A program made the translations under genes and the position numbers. Shown here in pieces: positions 55,501-62,138 of a DNA stretch of 64,000 nt. The stretch lies in the IMG/VR virus record IMGVR_UViG_3300042542_005279, positions 17,617-81,616 of that record; one strand, written 5' to 3'. The number at the start of each line of letters is the position of its first letter. Position 1 is the stretch's first letter. Below the pieces are notes generated by a model that saw nothing but the letters and a program-made list of their open reading frames with translations, was not told where the DNA came from and ran no database searches. This DNA is from a virus.

Positions 55501-55748
55501 TATGCTTTAGCAATATATGCCGCCTCATATTTAGGAATTTGTGTGTTCACAAATTTTTCAGGAGAAGTACCTCCGAAAATTGTTTGAAATTCGTCGTAGT
55601 TAGATATAAAAATTGGTTCAAAAGCAGGACCTTTAAGGGTCTCACCCACAATACCCAATGTTGTAACACCTACACTAGAAGCGACAAAAGACAAATCAAC
55701 CTCAGATGTGTAAACCCCTGGAGAAACGAAAACTTTTGTGTTTGCCAT
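52530..55748 (-). CDS. Tail sheath protein, gp18 family
   Basis: The 1072-residue product is a contractile sheath subunit. The N-terminus has the classical start (VFVSPGVYTSEVDLSF, then VGVTTLGIVGETLKGPAFEP and SNYDEFQTIFGG). The C-terminal 230 residues hold the conserved polymerisation domain (VKARRKLSQEDRDVLYEGRI, NKTLQIAQSALDRINVRRLL, LYDFRVTVRNTPEDLDNNRL, then YIKPTRALEFIDITFYI). The middle 500 residues are variable and beta-rich, presumably outward-facing decorations. It is longer than T4 gp18 (659). A late box lies 35 bases before the start, and its transcript continues into the 33-codon and HAD genes. Confidence 0.95.
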   Translation of the reverse strand: MANTKVFVSPGVYTSEVDLSFVASSVGVTTLGIVGETLKGPAFEPIFISNYDEFQTIFGGTSPEKFVNTQIPKYEAAYIAKAYLQQSNQLFVSRILGLSGYDAGPSWSIRTIANVDPSTIAVTNSDLSTGVNFTADTTTNPFTVTFNQSQIPSQMLPFLDVTYTNNDGSTSSIREELNSLVITLVNNATGGTEENNTEVYYFGSIPSATYNTLLGGSAPDANVPLTAETNVYSVDNLSLSANTLSNSSNDAWYYALFDNSNGTYTGYAFYAYQQNTVGIITGPPALGRINIGWVEFSGTSFSDYENLVVATLRSRGANLYVNSSGPVYEVSATTGVTMVCTGSYSGVTSNPFSTFKITGTTNSGTNFDFETSMSISATNTLSKVFGNTNFDKPKAEVPLFVEEEYTNLLYWAYNKGYIRGLNCDLIELNSARSTSNISIGNYLEKYQTPQTPWIVSELRGNTVYRLFKFITISDGDSANREVKISMANMSYVDNTFDILVRDFYDTDQNPFVIEKYTKCSMNPSLNNYIGKKIGSSDGEYSLVSKFIMVELNADAPIDAIPCGFEGYVTREYSGATFTKSPFLIYKTKYDIPGETIFEPPFNTPVGAGYSLTTNGDNLRRTFLGVSDKIGIDIDFLDYKGGQNDGDLCDTEDFPDWNYKTRGFHMDKEASAITISNDYVTSGTPEFYVGAATFQSEPENQDNAYYRIFARKFTVVPAGGFDGWDIYRESRTNTDRFILGGSGYKKGACFNSRYPSATGQGMFKEITIDQNSVDYANTDYYAYLLGMKSMANPEAVNINVFVTPGIDYVNNLLLVNAAIEVAEIDRADSIYITTTPDYSMFVPSASNSEDAIYPQTAVDNLIDSAIDSNYTATYYPWVLTRDTVNNTQLYIPPTAEVTRNLALTDNIAFPWFATAGYTRGLVNSVKARRKLSQEDRDVLYEGRINPIATFSDVGTVIWGNKTLQIAQSALDRINVRRLLLQARKLISAVSVRLLFEQNDDIVRQQFLDAVNPILDSIRRDRGLYDFRVTVRNTPEDLDNNRLVGSIYIKPTRALEFIDITFYITPTGASFENI

Positions 55749-55783
55749 TTTTTTTGAGTTTTTTAAGATTTATTATTTTCTCA

Positions 55784-55790
55784 ATAAATA
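55784..55790 (-). promoter_or_regulatory. Late box TATTTAT before tail sheath gene
   Basis: The coding strand reads GATAATATTTATTGA, 35 bases before the ATG. No Shine-Dalgarno is seen; the leader ends in an A-rich run. Confidence 0.55.
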
Positions 55791-55826
55791 TTATCTCAAA
55801 AACCAAAAACTTTACTTAAAACAAAA

Positions 55827-55833
55827 TATTTAT
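55827..55833 (+). promoter_or_regulatory. Late box TATTTAT before RHH gene
   Basis: The plus strand reads AAAATATTTATATTTTAGG, 35 bases before the ATG at 55869. It diverges from the sheath box 36 bases away, so the region is a two-way promoter. Confidence 0.45.
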
Positions 55834-55868
55834 ATTTTAGGTAGATTATTTTCTACTTTTTTTCTATT

Positions 55869-56033
55869 ATGAGCTCCAGCAATTCAGAAATCAAAAATTT
55901 AAAAATTTCCAAAGAGACTCACGACATTCTAAAGACTTATTGTGATAAGCGAGGGATAAAAATTTATCGTTTCTTAGAACAACTTATTCGTGAAAAATGC
56001 GGAGATAAAAAAGATATTTACGGGGAAAATTAA
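55869..56033 (+). CDS. Ribbon-helix-helix type DNA-binding protein
   Basis: The 54-residue product on the plus strand, in an otherwise minus-strand block, has an RHH layout. A short strand (EIKNLKISKE) is followed by helix 1 (THDILKTYCDKRG), a turn and helix 2 (IKIYRFLEQLIREK). This resembles Arc/CopG-like phage repressors and bacterial RHH regulators, which bind DNA as dimers through the strand. Its own box lies upstream, and its stop overlaps the stop of the opposite 56030 gene (TTAA). The position between sheath and sheath-terminator genes, opposed to both, suggests a regulator of the divergent promoter. The assignment is by pattern only. Confidence 0.6.
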   Translation: MSSSNSEIKNLKISKETHDILKTYCDKRGIKIYRFLEQLIREKCGDKKDIYGEN

Positions 56034-57070
56034 TTATTAAACCCTTCGTAAGATATTTTAGATTCCAAAGTGTTATCAACTTTGGTTACAATTATTTTGA
56101 CAACATCATTCGTGCTTATCTGTATGGTTATCAAATCTGAACCAAAAAAGTCCCCATTTACATAAACATCAAAAGTCGTAACGTTATCAGTATTCAATAA
56201 TGTTAATGTGTCAAATAAATTAAATGTTTTTTCAACTTCGGTAGTACCTGATGGAAATACAAATTCAATGTTTCTTGGTTCTGCAGGTTCATTTCTACCG
56301 TTAGTTTTCTTTGTTAAAATTTTACCATCACTTTCAAAAACCTGTAAAAATCTATTAACCGCAGGACTTACTGTAAATTCTTCTTCATCAATTAGAAAAC
56401 CTAACATAATAAATTCATAACTTTGGACATAATACTTTCTTTTATCTATATCCATTACAGATTCATCAGAGATATTGTTCCATATGATAGGTATATAATG
56501 TCCTTTAATTGTTGCATATGCTTGTCTTGATGCAAATTTTCCAAGAACCAACTGATTGAATCTGTTTAATTCTCTCATTCTATTACAAACAACCTTTACT
56601 TGGTATGTAATATCAACAGGAATTGGTTGAGGTATTTTATATACATCAGCCCCTAATTTTTTTCCATCCCATGTTGGTACAGTTGCATAAAAATATTGTC
56701 TTCTATTTGGGATATTGTATAAAACAGCAGGATTTGTTCCAAACTTAACTTCAGGTATTCTTACAGTTGTAACAAATGGAGGTTTAACATTGAAATCTAA
56801 GTCAACAAAATTCCATGTCTCGGTGAATTGAGCCCAATTTTGAGTCGTGATTATAATATCAACTGTAGGAACTATTTTACCATCAACAGATAATTCTAAT
56901 TCATTTTTAATAAAATCCAAAAATCCCCTATCTAAATCTGAATGTAAAATAGATTTAGGTAAGAAAGTACCATCTTTATTAATTTGGTCTATTAGCTCCT
57001 CCCTTCTTGGGAATAAAGTTTTCGGATAATTAAGTGGTATGTTTTTTTTGATTTTTTTTGGAAATGCCAT
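56030..57070 (-). CDS. Tail sheath terminator candidate (gp15-like)
   Basis: The 346-residue product sits upstream of the tail sheath gene, where gp15-like proteins are encoded. The core has features of that family: TWDGKKLGADVYKIPQPIPV, a helical VVCNRMRELNRFNQLVLGKF, then YAIIKGHYIP-like strands and KRKYYVQSYEFIMLGFLIDE. gp15 (272 residues in T4) caps the sheath and joins tail to neck. The extra 80 residues at the C-terminus (GTTEVEKTFNLFDTLTLLNT onward) look like a separate small beta domain. It starts 1 base after the stop of the 57072 gene. The assignment rests on order and general pattern. Confidence 0.5.
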   Translation of the reverse strand: MAFPKKIKKNIPLNYPKTLFPRREELIDQINKDGTFLPKSILHSDLDRGFLDFIKNELELSVDGKIVPTVDIIITTQNWAQFTETWNFVDLDFNVKPPFVTTVRIPEVKFGTNPAVLYNIPNRRQYFYATVPTWDGKKLGADVYKIPQPIPVDITYQVKVVCNRMRELNRFNQLVLGKFASRQAYATIKGHYIPIIWNNISDESVMDIDKRKYYVQSYEFIMLGFLIDEEEFTVSPAVNRFLQVFESDGKILTKKTNGRNEPAEPRNIEFVFPSGTTEVEKTFNLFDTLTLLNTDNVTTFDVYVNGDFFGSDLITIQISTNDVVKIIVTKVDNTLESKISYEGFNN

Positions 57071-57071
57071 G

Positions 57072-57584
57072 TTATAATCCTCTAAATTCGTTATCCGTTA
57101 CAGGGGCTGCCATGATTGTTCTATAAAAAGGTCTATACCCTGCATAATTATGTTTATTATCCGACACAACACGACCATCATCAGTTACCGTATAATATCT
57201 AACTCTTGTTTCTGACTCATAATAACCGATATAATCACCAAACGCAATATCAATTCCAAGTTCTTGTAAGTGTTTGATATACACAGATATTCTAATATTT
57301 CCTGGTTCGGTCTGTTCAATTTTTGAGTTACCGTAATTTTTAGACGTTGGAGCCATAACTTGAACAAATGCTTTAAATTCAATTGGTGGGTCAAACTGAA
57401 TTCCGTCTTTTAGGGTTTCACCATAAACATCATCCTTTTTTGTTTTAATTCTGTTTACACGATATAAAACCAAAGTGAAGTTCATGTCCCCCTCCAACCA
57501 TTCAGAACCCATGTTGATATCCAAATCGTAATCCTCTGCACCAAAAAATTTACCTAATCTTGTAATTGGGACTTTCTTTGCCAT
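57072..57584 (-). CDS. Neck / head-tail connector candidate
   Basis: The 170-residue product is a beta-rich, barrel-like protein: SEWLEGDMNFTLVLYRVNRI, YGETLKDGIQFDPPIEFKAF, a GNIRISVYIKHLQELGIDIA stretch and VRYYTVTDDGRVVSDNKHNY. This composition suits head-closure or neck proteins, and it is co-transcribed with the gp15-like gene. T4 gp14 (256 residues) is the positional candidate but no sequence match is seen. The box lies 7 bases before the start, in a two-way promoter shared with the SNF2 gene. Confidence 0.5.
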   Translation of the reverse strand: MAKKVPITRLGKFFGAEDYDLDINMGSEWLEGDMNFTLVLYRVNRIKTKKDDVYGETLKDGIQFDPPIEFKAFVQVMAPTSKNYGNSKIEQTEPGNIRISVYIKHLQELGIDIAFGDYIGYYESETRVRYYTVTDDGRVVSDNKHNYAGYRPFYRTIMAAPVTDNEFRGL

Positions 57585-57591
57585 AATATTG

Positions 57592-57598
57592 ATAAATA
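57592..57598 (-). promoter_or_regulatory. Late box in divergent promoter (57584 and SNF2 genes)
   Basis: The minus strand reads AAATATTTATCAA, 7 bases before the ATG at 57584. The plus strand overlaps it with a one-base variant (TATTTAC, 57597-57603) that could serve the SNF2 gene. Confidence 0.45.
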
Positions 57599-57636
57599 TT
57601 TACTTAATTCTTATTTTTAGTTATAAAACTATTTTT

Positions 57637-59391
57637 TTGGAAAACCTATTATCAATTGAACAAAAGGCCTTAGAAATTTTATCCACATATGATGGGGGTA
57701 ATAATTTTATTTTGCGTTTAAAGCAGCAACAATTGCTAAATAAAAAGTTTTTTCCAACAAGAACTCAATCTGATTACATTATAACTTATCATAACGATAA
57801 ACCAAAGGTCGCCAAAAAGTGGGTTGATTTGGACCCCTATTTTGCAAAGAAAATCGCTGATGAAAAATTATTTAGAGAAATACCTGATAAAGTTTATGTT
57901 GAGAAGTTATTGGTTGAGAAAGAAAAATCATATCACATTTGGGGTAAATTTTTTGAGAACGAACAAATGATTGATTTTTGGATGCCGAAAGGCGCTTTAG
58001 TTAAAACCCATACGGTAGAAAAAGTTGATATTGATTATTCAAAGTATTCTCATAGACCACCGCTTTCTCATCAAAAAGAAGCAATTGAGAAATTAGCAGG
58101 AAGTAAAAGGTTTATATTAGCCGATGATATGGGTTTGGGGAAAACTACCTCAACTATTATCGCTGCGTTAGAGTCAGGGGCAAAAAAGGTTTTGATTATA
58201 TGTCCCGCGTCTTTAAAGATAAATTGGGCAAGAGAAATCGAAAACTACACAGATAAATCAATTTATATTTGTGAGGGTAAAAACTTTTCAAGTGATGAGG
58301 ATTTTGTTATTGTAAATTATGATATCATAAAAAACTTTCACGACATCAAAGAAAAAGAGAATTCACAGATATTAAATGCAAATTTTGATTTGGTTATAAT
58401 TGATGAGGCGCATTATATCAAAAACTCACAAGCCCAAAGAACAAAACTTATTAATAACTTTGTTAAAAACGTTAATCGTCTATGGTTATTAACTGGAACC
58501 CCAATTACATCTCGTCCGATTGATTATTTTAATTTATTGTCTTTAATTGAATCCCCTGTTGCACAGAATTGGATGGCGTATGTAATTCGTTTTTGTGAGG
58601 GATACCAGTTTAGAGCGGGAAAAAGAAAGGTATGGAACGTTAATGGAGCATCCAACTTGGATGAACTTCGTGATAGAACCTCAAAACAAATATTAAGAAG
58701 ATTAAAAACCGATGTATTAGATTTACCTGAAAAAATAATTAACCCCGTTTATTTGAGATTAAAATCCAAAGAATATGAAAACCTTATGGGTGAGTATTAT
58801 GATTGGTATAGAAATAATAAAGAGGAGTCCTCATCACTTACAATTCAGTTTTCAAAACTGATGAAAGTAAGACAGGTAATCGCAGATGAAAAAGTTTCAC
58901 AAACGATAGAACTTGCTGAGAACATTTTAGAACAAGGAAAAAAAGTTATCATATTTTCTAACTTCACGGAACCTTTAAAGAGAATTTATGAACACTTTGG
59001 AAAATCTGCCGTTTATTTGGATGGTTCTTCTACCAAACCAGCAAGACAAAAGGCGGTGGATGATTTCCAAGACAATGATAAGGTCAAAGTTTTCTGTGGT
59101 AATATAAAGGCTGCGGGTGTTGGTATTACTTTAACATCCGCTGAGGTTGTTATCTTTAATGACTTATCTTTTGTTCCGTCGGACCATTCACAAGCCGAGG
59201 ATAGAGCGTACCGATATGGACAAAAAAATAGTGTATTAGTTTATTATCCCTTGTTTGAAAACACAATTGAGGGGGCGATTTACGACATCTTAATTAAGAA
59301 AAAAGGAATCTTTGAAACCGTGATGGGTGACAATTTAGATAGGGGTTCCGCCGCTGAACTAATACTGAATTCAATTAACTCGGAAGGATAA
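57637..59391 (+). CDS. SNF2-family DNA-dependent ATPase
   Basis: I use the in-frame TTG at 57637 because the longer frame from 57589 includes the divergent promoter; the exact start is uncertain. The 584-residue product has all main SNF2 motifs: PLSHQKEAIEKL, Walker A DDMGLGKTT (about 163-171), IICPASLKINWAREI, DEAH (256-259), WLLTGTPI, SNFTEPLKR, IKAAGVGITLT and motif VI QAEDRAYRYGQ. The layout resembles compact SMARCAL1/HARP-type fork remodellers. In T4 the UvsW helicase has a related role in fork regression and recombination. It is led by a variant box and followed by the superoxide dismutase-nuclease gene. Confidence 0.88.
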   Translation: MENLLSIEQKALEILSTYDGGNNFILRLKQQQLLNKKFFPTRTQSDYIITYHNDKPKVAKKWVDLDPYFAKKIADEKLFREIPDKVYVEKLLVEKEKSYHIWGKFFENEQMIDFWMPKGALVKTHTVEKVDIDYSKYSHRPPLSHQKEAIEKLAGSKRFILADDMGLGKTTSTIIAALESGAKKVLIICPASLKINWAREIENYTDKSIYICEGKNFSSDEDFVIVNYDIIKNFHDIKEKENSQILNANFDLVIIDEAHYIKNSQAQRTKLINNFVKNVNRLWLLTGTPITSRPIDYFNLLSLIESPVAQNWMAYVIRFCEGYQFRAGKRKVWNVNGASNLDELRDRTSKQILRRLKTDVLDLPEKIINPVYLRLKSKEYENLMGEYYDWYRNNKEESSSLTIQFSKLMKVRQVIADEKVSQTIELAENILEQGKKVIIFSNFTEPLKRIYEHFGKSAVYLDGSSTKPARQKAVDDFQDNDKVKVFCGNIKAAGVGITLTSAEVVIFNDLSFVPSDHSQAEDRAYRYGQKNSVLVYYPLFENTIEGAIYDILIKKKGIFETVMGDNLDRGSAAELILNSINSEG

Positions 59392-59406
59392 ATCGAAATA
59401 ACTTAA

Positions 59407-59413
59407 TATTTAT
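59407..59413 (+). promoter_or_regulatory. Late box TATTTAT before SOD-nuclease gene
   Basis: The plus strand reads TTAATATTTATCAAT, 20 bases before the ATG at 59434. It is nearly identical to the helicase box on the other strand. Confidence 0.5.
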
Positions 59414-59433
59414 CAATACGAACATGAAATTAA

Positions 59434-60975
59434 ATGATGAAAAAACTTCAAGAAAAAGTAGAAAAAATAGCCAGTCAAATAAAAGAAGAAGAAACAAGGG
59501 ATAATGAAAAATTATTTATAAATGAAATGAAAAAAATAGGAATTGAGAAATTACCTTACTCGTATTCCGCTTTAAAACAATTCATTGACCCTGAAACAAT
59601 GTCTTACCACTATAACGGACATTACAAAACTTATGTTGATAAATTAAATGATGCATTAAGTAAAAAAGATTATGGTGATGTTGAGTTAGAGGAAATAATT
59701 AAATCAATTAGCAAGTACAACAAGACCATAAGAAATAATGCGGGTGGAGCGTTCAACCACGCACTTTTTTGGAAAATGTTATCTCCAACTGAACAGAAAT
59801 GTACAGGAACAATTTACGAAAGAATTAAAAAAGATTTTCATAACTTTTTGGGATTCAAACAAGAATTCACTGAAAAGGCCAAGAAAAACTTTGGTTCAGG
59901 ATGGATATGGCTTGTGTTAACAAAATCGGGTTCTTTAAAGATTATGACAACTCCAAACCAAGATAATCCACTTATGAATATTGTAAGAAATGGGGGTTAT
60001 CCACTTTTGGGTCTTGATTTGTGGGAACACGCTTATTACTTGAGATATAAGAACAAAAGGGACGATTACATCAAAAACTTTTTCAAAGCAATAAATTGGA
60101 AGTTTGTCGGTAAAATGTATAACATGAAGTTAAAGAATAAACTTAATGAGTCGGCACATGTAAAATCTGTATTATCGGAGGGTGTTAGTGAAAGTTGTTC
60201 AAGAGAAGAAAACGAGGCGTATCGTTTTATATTTAATCTGAATCCAATGGTTAAACAGATTTATAAAAAAACAATTCAATCTGTTTTGAAAGAAGTTTTT
60301 TCAGATAGATACTACGAGGAAAATGAGTATAAAGACGGGGAAATGGCCGGTGTTTATAATTTAGAAGGTGAAGGAAGGTCGGTGTTGAATTATTTAAACA
60401 CAAACATCAGAGGGTTTTGTATTTTAGTAAAAGACATTAATAAACTATTGAGGGTTAAAAACGAAACCCCATTAAAATTTGTCGGTGTGTCACCCCGAGA
60501 ACAATTAAATGAAGTTCAAAGAATGTGTCAAATAATCGAACAATTCAAATTCAGAATCTTTTCAACTAAATCTAAAACTTTTGAAAATCTTATATCAACG
60601 TTAAGTAAGACCGAACAACTTGGTAAAATGACTGAGGAGTTTACGGTTGTTAAATTGAAAGAAAAATACGGAGATGATAATGTATCACTTGTGGGTAAAT
60701 TGGGTAGTTCAAAAGACGCTAAAGAAGGTATTGATGCGGAAATAATTGTTGATGGTGAAACTAAAACAGCCCAAATCAAACCTTTTGGTAGTTATAATTT
60801 AGATAAAGATACTTATACAGTATATAATACTGCCAACGTAAAAGAATATAATACAGATTGGATTGTATTTTATAATAAAAAATTTGGTATATTTGTATTC
60901 GATAATCGCAACACTAAGATTGTGGGGGGAAATTACACTATACCATCAACATCTTTAATTGAGATTATCAAATGA
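59434..60975 (+). CDS. Mn-type superoxide dismutase fused to PD-(D/E)XK-like nuclease
   Basis: The 513-residue product has two unrelated halves. Residues about 37-231 are a complete Fe/Mn superoxide dismutase: LPYSYSALKQF, ligand H59 and gateway residues H63/Y67 (SYHYNGHYKTYV), H109 (GAFNHALFW), D195 and H199 (LDLWEHAYYLRY). Q176 (PNQDNPLM) lies at the Mn-type position. It should convert superoxide to peroxide and oxygen. A linker (about 232-262) contains VLSEGVSE. The C-terminal half ends in a nuclease-like core: E401/E402 (MTEEFTVVKLKEKYG), D434 (EGIDAEIIVDGE) and Q447-x-K449 (AQIKPF). That is the order of PD-(D/E)XK enzymes with Gln in place of Glu. A helical N-terminal leader (1-36) precedes both. 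It overlaps the next gene by 4 bases. Confidence 0.85.
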   Translation: MMKKLQEKVEKIASQIKEEETRDNEKLFINEMKKIGIEKLPYSYSALKQFIDPETMSYHYNGHYKTYVDKLNDALSKKDYGDVELEEIIKSISKYNKTIRNNAGGAFNHALFWKMLSPTEQKCTGTIYERIKKDFHNFLGFKQEFTEKAKKNFGSGWIWLVLTKSGSLKIMTTPNQDNPLMNIVRNGGYPLLGLDLWEHAYYLRYKNKRDDYIKNFFKAINWKFVGKMYNMKLKNKLNESAHVKSVLSEGVSESCSREENEAYRFIFNLNPMVKQIYKKTIQSVLKEVFSDRYYEENEYKDGEMAGVYNLEGEGRSVLNYLNTNIRGFCILVKDINKLLRVKNETPLKFVGVSPREQLNEVQRMCQIIEQFKFRIFSTKSKTFENLISTLSKTEQLGKMTEEFTVVKLKEKYGDDNVSLVGKLGSSKDAKEGIDAEIIVDGETKTAQIKPFGSYNLDKDTYTVYNTANVKEYNTDWIVFYNKKFGIFVFDNRNTKIVGGNYTIPSTSLIEIIK

Positions 60976-62117
60976 AAATTTTAATATCTGAAAGTCAATT
61001 AGTTAGATTAACAGAGAAATATTTAGACCAAGATGAAATGTTTGACGACGATTATTTAAATGTTTTATATAAAAAAACTCGTAAAAAAAACAACTCAGCA
61101 ATTAAACTTTTGGCTTTGAGGTCATCGCTAACCGACCAAAAATTAATAACCGATTTGAACAAAAGTATTGAAACTCTATACAAATTTTTTAATAGGAAGA
61201 ATTCAGGTCTTTTACCAAAAATATTGGAACTATCATTGATAGATAGAAACAAAACCATAAATGACTTGAAGGTGGTTGCTGATTTCATCAATGATGAAGA
61301 ATTTAATGATGATGTGACCAAAAAACAATTATTAAAATTAAGAGATATGTCCATAGTTCCTGATGATTTAGAAGATATATTAAAAAATGTTAGAGAAAAA
61401 GAATATTCAAAATATGAGAAAGAATTCGAGGGTGATTATTTTGACCTAAGTAGGACTGCTCTTTCTTTACAATATAAATGCGGTGAAGACCTTGATAATA
61501 ATTTTTTGGAAAAAATACAAAGATTCAAAAGTGTCTCTACTGATGATTTTCAAAAATTACTCTTAAAGATAAAAAATTGTGTTAAGTCATCTTTAAGTGA
61601 TAAGGTTGTTATAAAATCAGACATAGTGTCTAAAACCCCTCTTTATGTTGTGGATAATGGAAAAAAAACTGAGGTATTCCCATCTGGTTCTAACTTTGAG
61701 GTCAAGAAGATGGACGTTAATATAGATAGTTACTTGTCAGAATTTTTTTCAATTTTTAAACAATCAAAAAATAAACAATACAAGGGTTCACATTTAGAAA
61801 TTTATAACTCAGTAATTCGTGGTCTTTATGAGTGGGTAAAAGGTGAGGGTCAAGAATATCTTGATAGTATTAAAAATAATATGGAGGGTATTGTTTATGA
61901 AAATTATACAATTGTACCCATTAAATTTATAGATTTCTATTGGTCAAATGTTGGTCAAAGAGGATGTAATGAATTGAGATTATCTATTAGATTCCGTATA
62001 AAACCGGATTATCAAAATAAAACAATCGACACATACATTTTTAATAAAAATTCCGATATTTTAGAGAAAAAACAATTATATGTTGCTAAAAAAGAGGTTG
62101 AAAAGGTAGTTTGTTAG
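60972..62117 (+). CDS. Unknown partner of the SOD-nuclease gene
   Basis: The 381-residue product starts with KILISESQLVRLTEKYLD, the ESQL motif also found in the 33-residue product at 52423-52524. Residues about 35-215 are helical and charged (KKTRKKNNSAIKLLALRSSL, LLKLRDMSIVPDDLEDILKN). The remaining part is mixed alpha/beta (HLEIYNSVIRGLYEWVKGEG, then VPIKFIDFYWSNVGQRGCNE and RLSIRFRIKPD). No enzyme motif is recognised. Its ATG overlaps the TGA of the fusion gene (ATGA), so the two are translationally coupled and probably work in one complex. A late box follows its stop. Confidence 0.55.
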   Translation: MKILISESQLVRLTEKYLDQDEMFDDDYLNVLYKKTRKKNNSAIKLLALRSSLTDQKLITDLNKSIETLYKFFNRKNSGLLPKILELSLIDRNKTINDLKVVADFINDEEFNDDVTKKQLLKLRDMSIVPDDLEDILKNVREKEYSKYEKEFEGDYFDLSRTALSLQYKCGEDLDNNFLEKIQRFKSVSTDDFQKLLLKIKNCVKSSLSDKVVIKSDIVSKTPLYVVDNGKKTEVFPSGSNFEVKKMDVNIDSYLSEFFSIFKQSKNKQYKGSHLEIYNSVIRGLYEWVKGEGQEYLDSIKNNMEGIVYENYTIVPIKFIDFYWSNVGQRGCNELRLSIRFRIKPDYQNKTIDTYIFNKNSDILEKKQLYVAKKEVEKVVC

Positions 62118-62118
62118 A

Positions 62119-62125
62119 TATTTAT
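62119..62125 (+). promoter_or_regulatory. Late box TATTTAT before gp13-like gene
   Basis: The plus strand reads AGATATTTATATA, overlapping the stop region of the previous gene, 13 bases before the ATG. Confidence 0.5.
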
Positions 62126-62138
62126 ATATAAACTAACT

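Noticed and set aside
57589-57636. TTG at 57589 as start of the SNF2 gene
   Set aside because: It would place the divergent promoter within the coding region and add a hydrophobic leader not typical for SNF2 proteins. The TTG at 57637 is preferred, though not proven.
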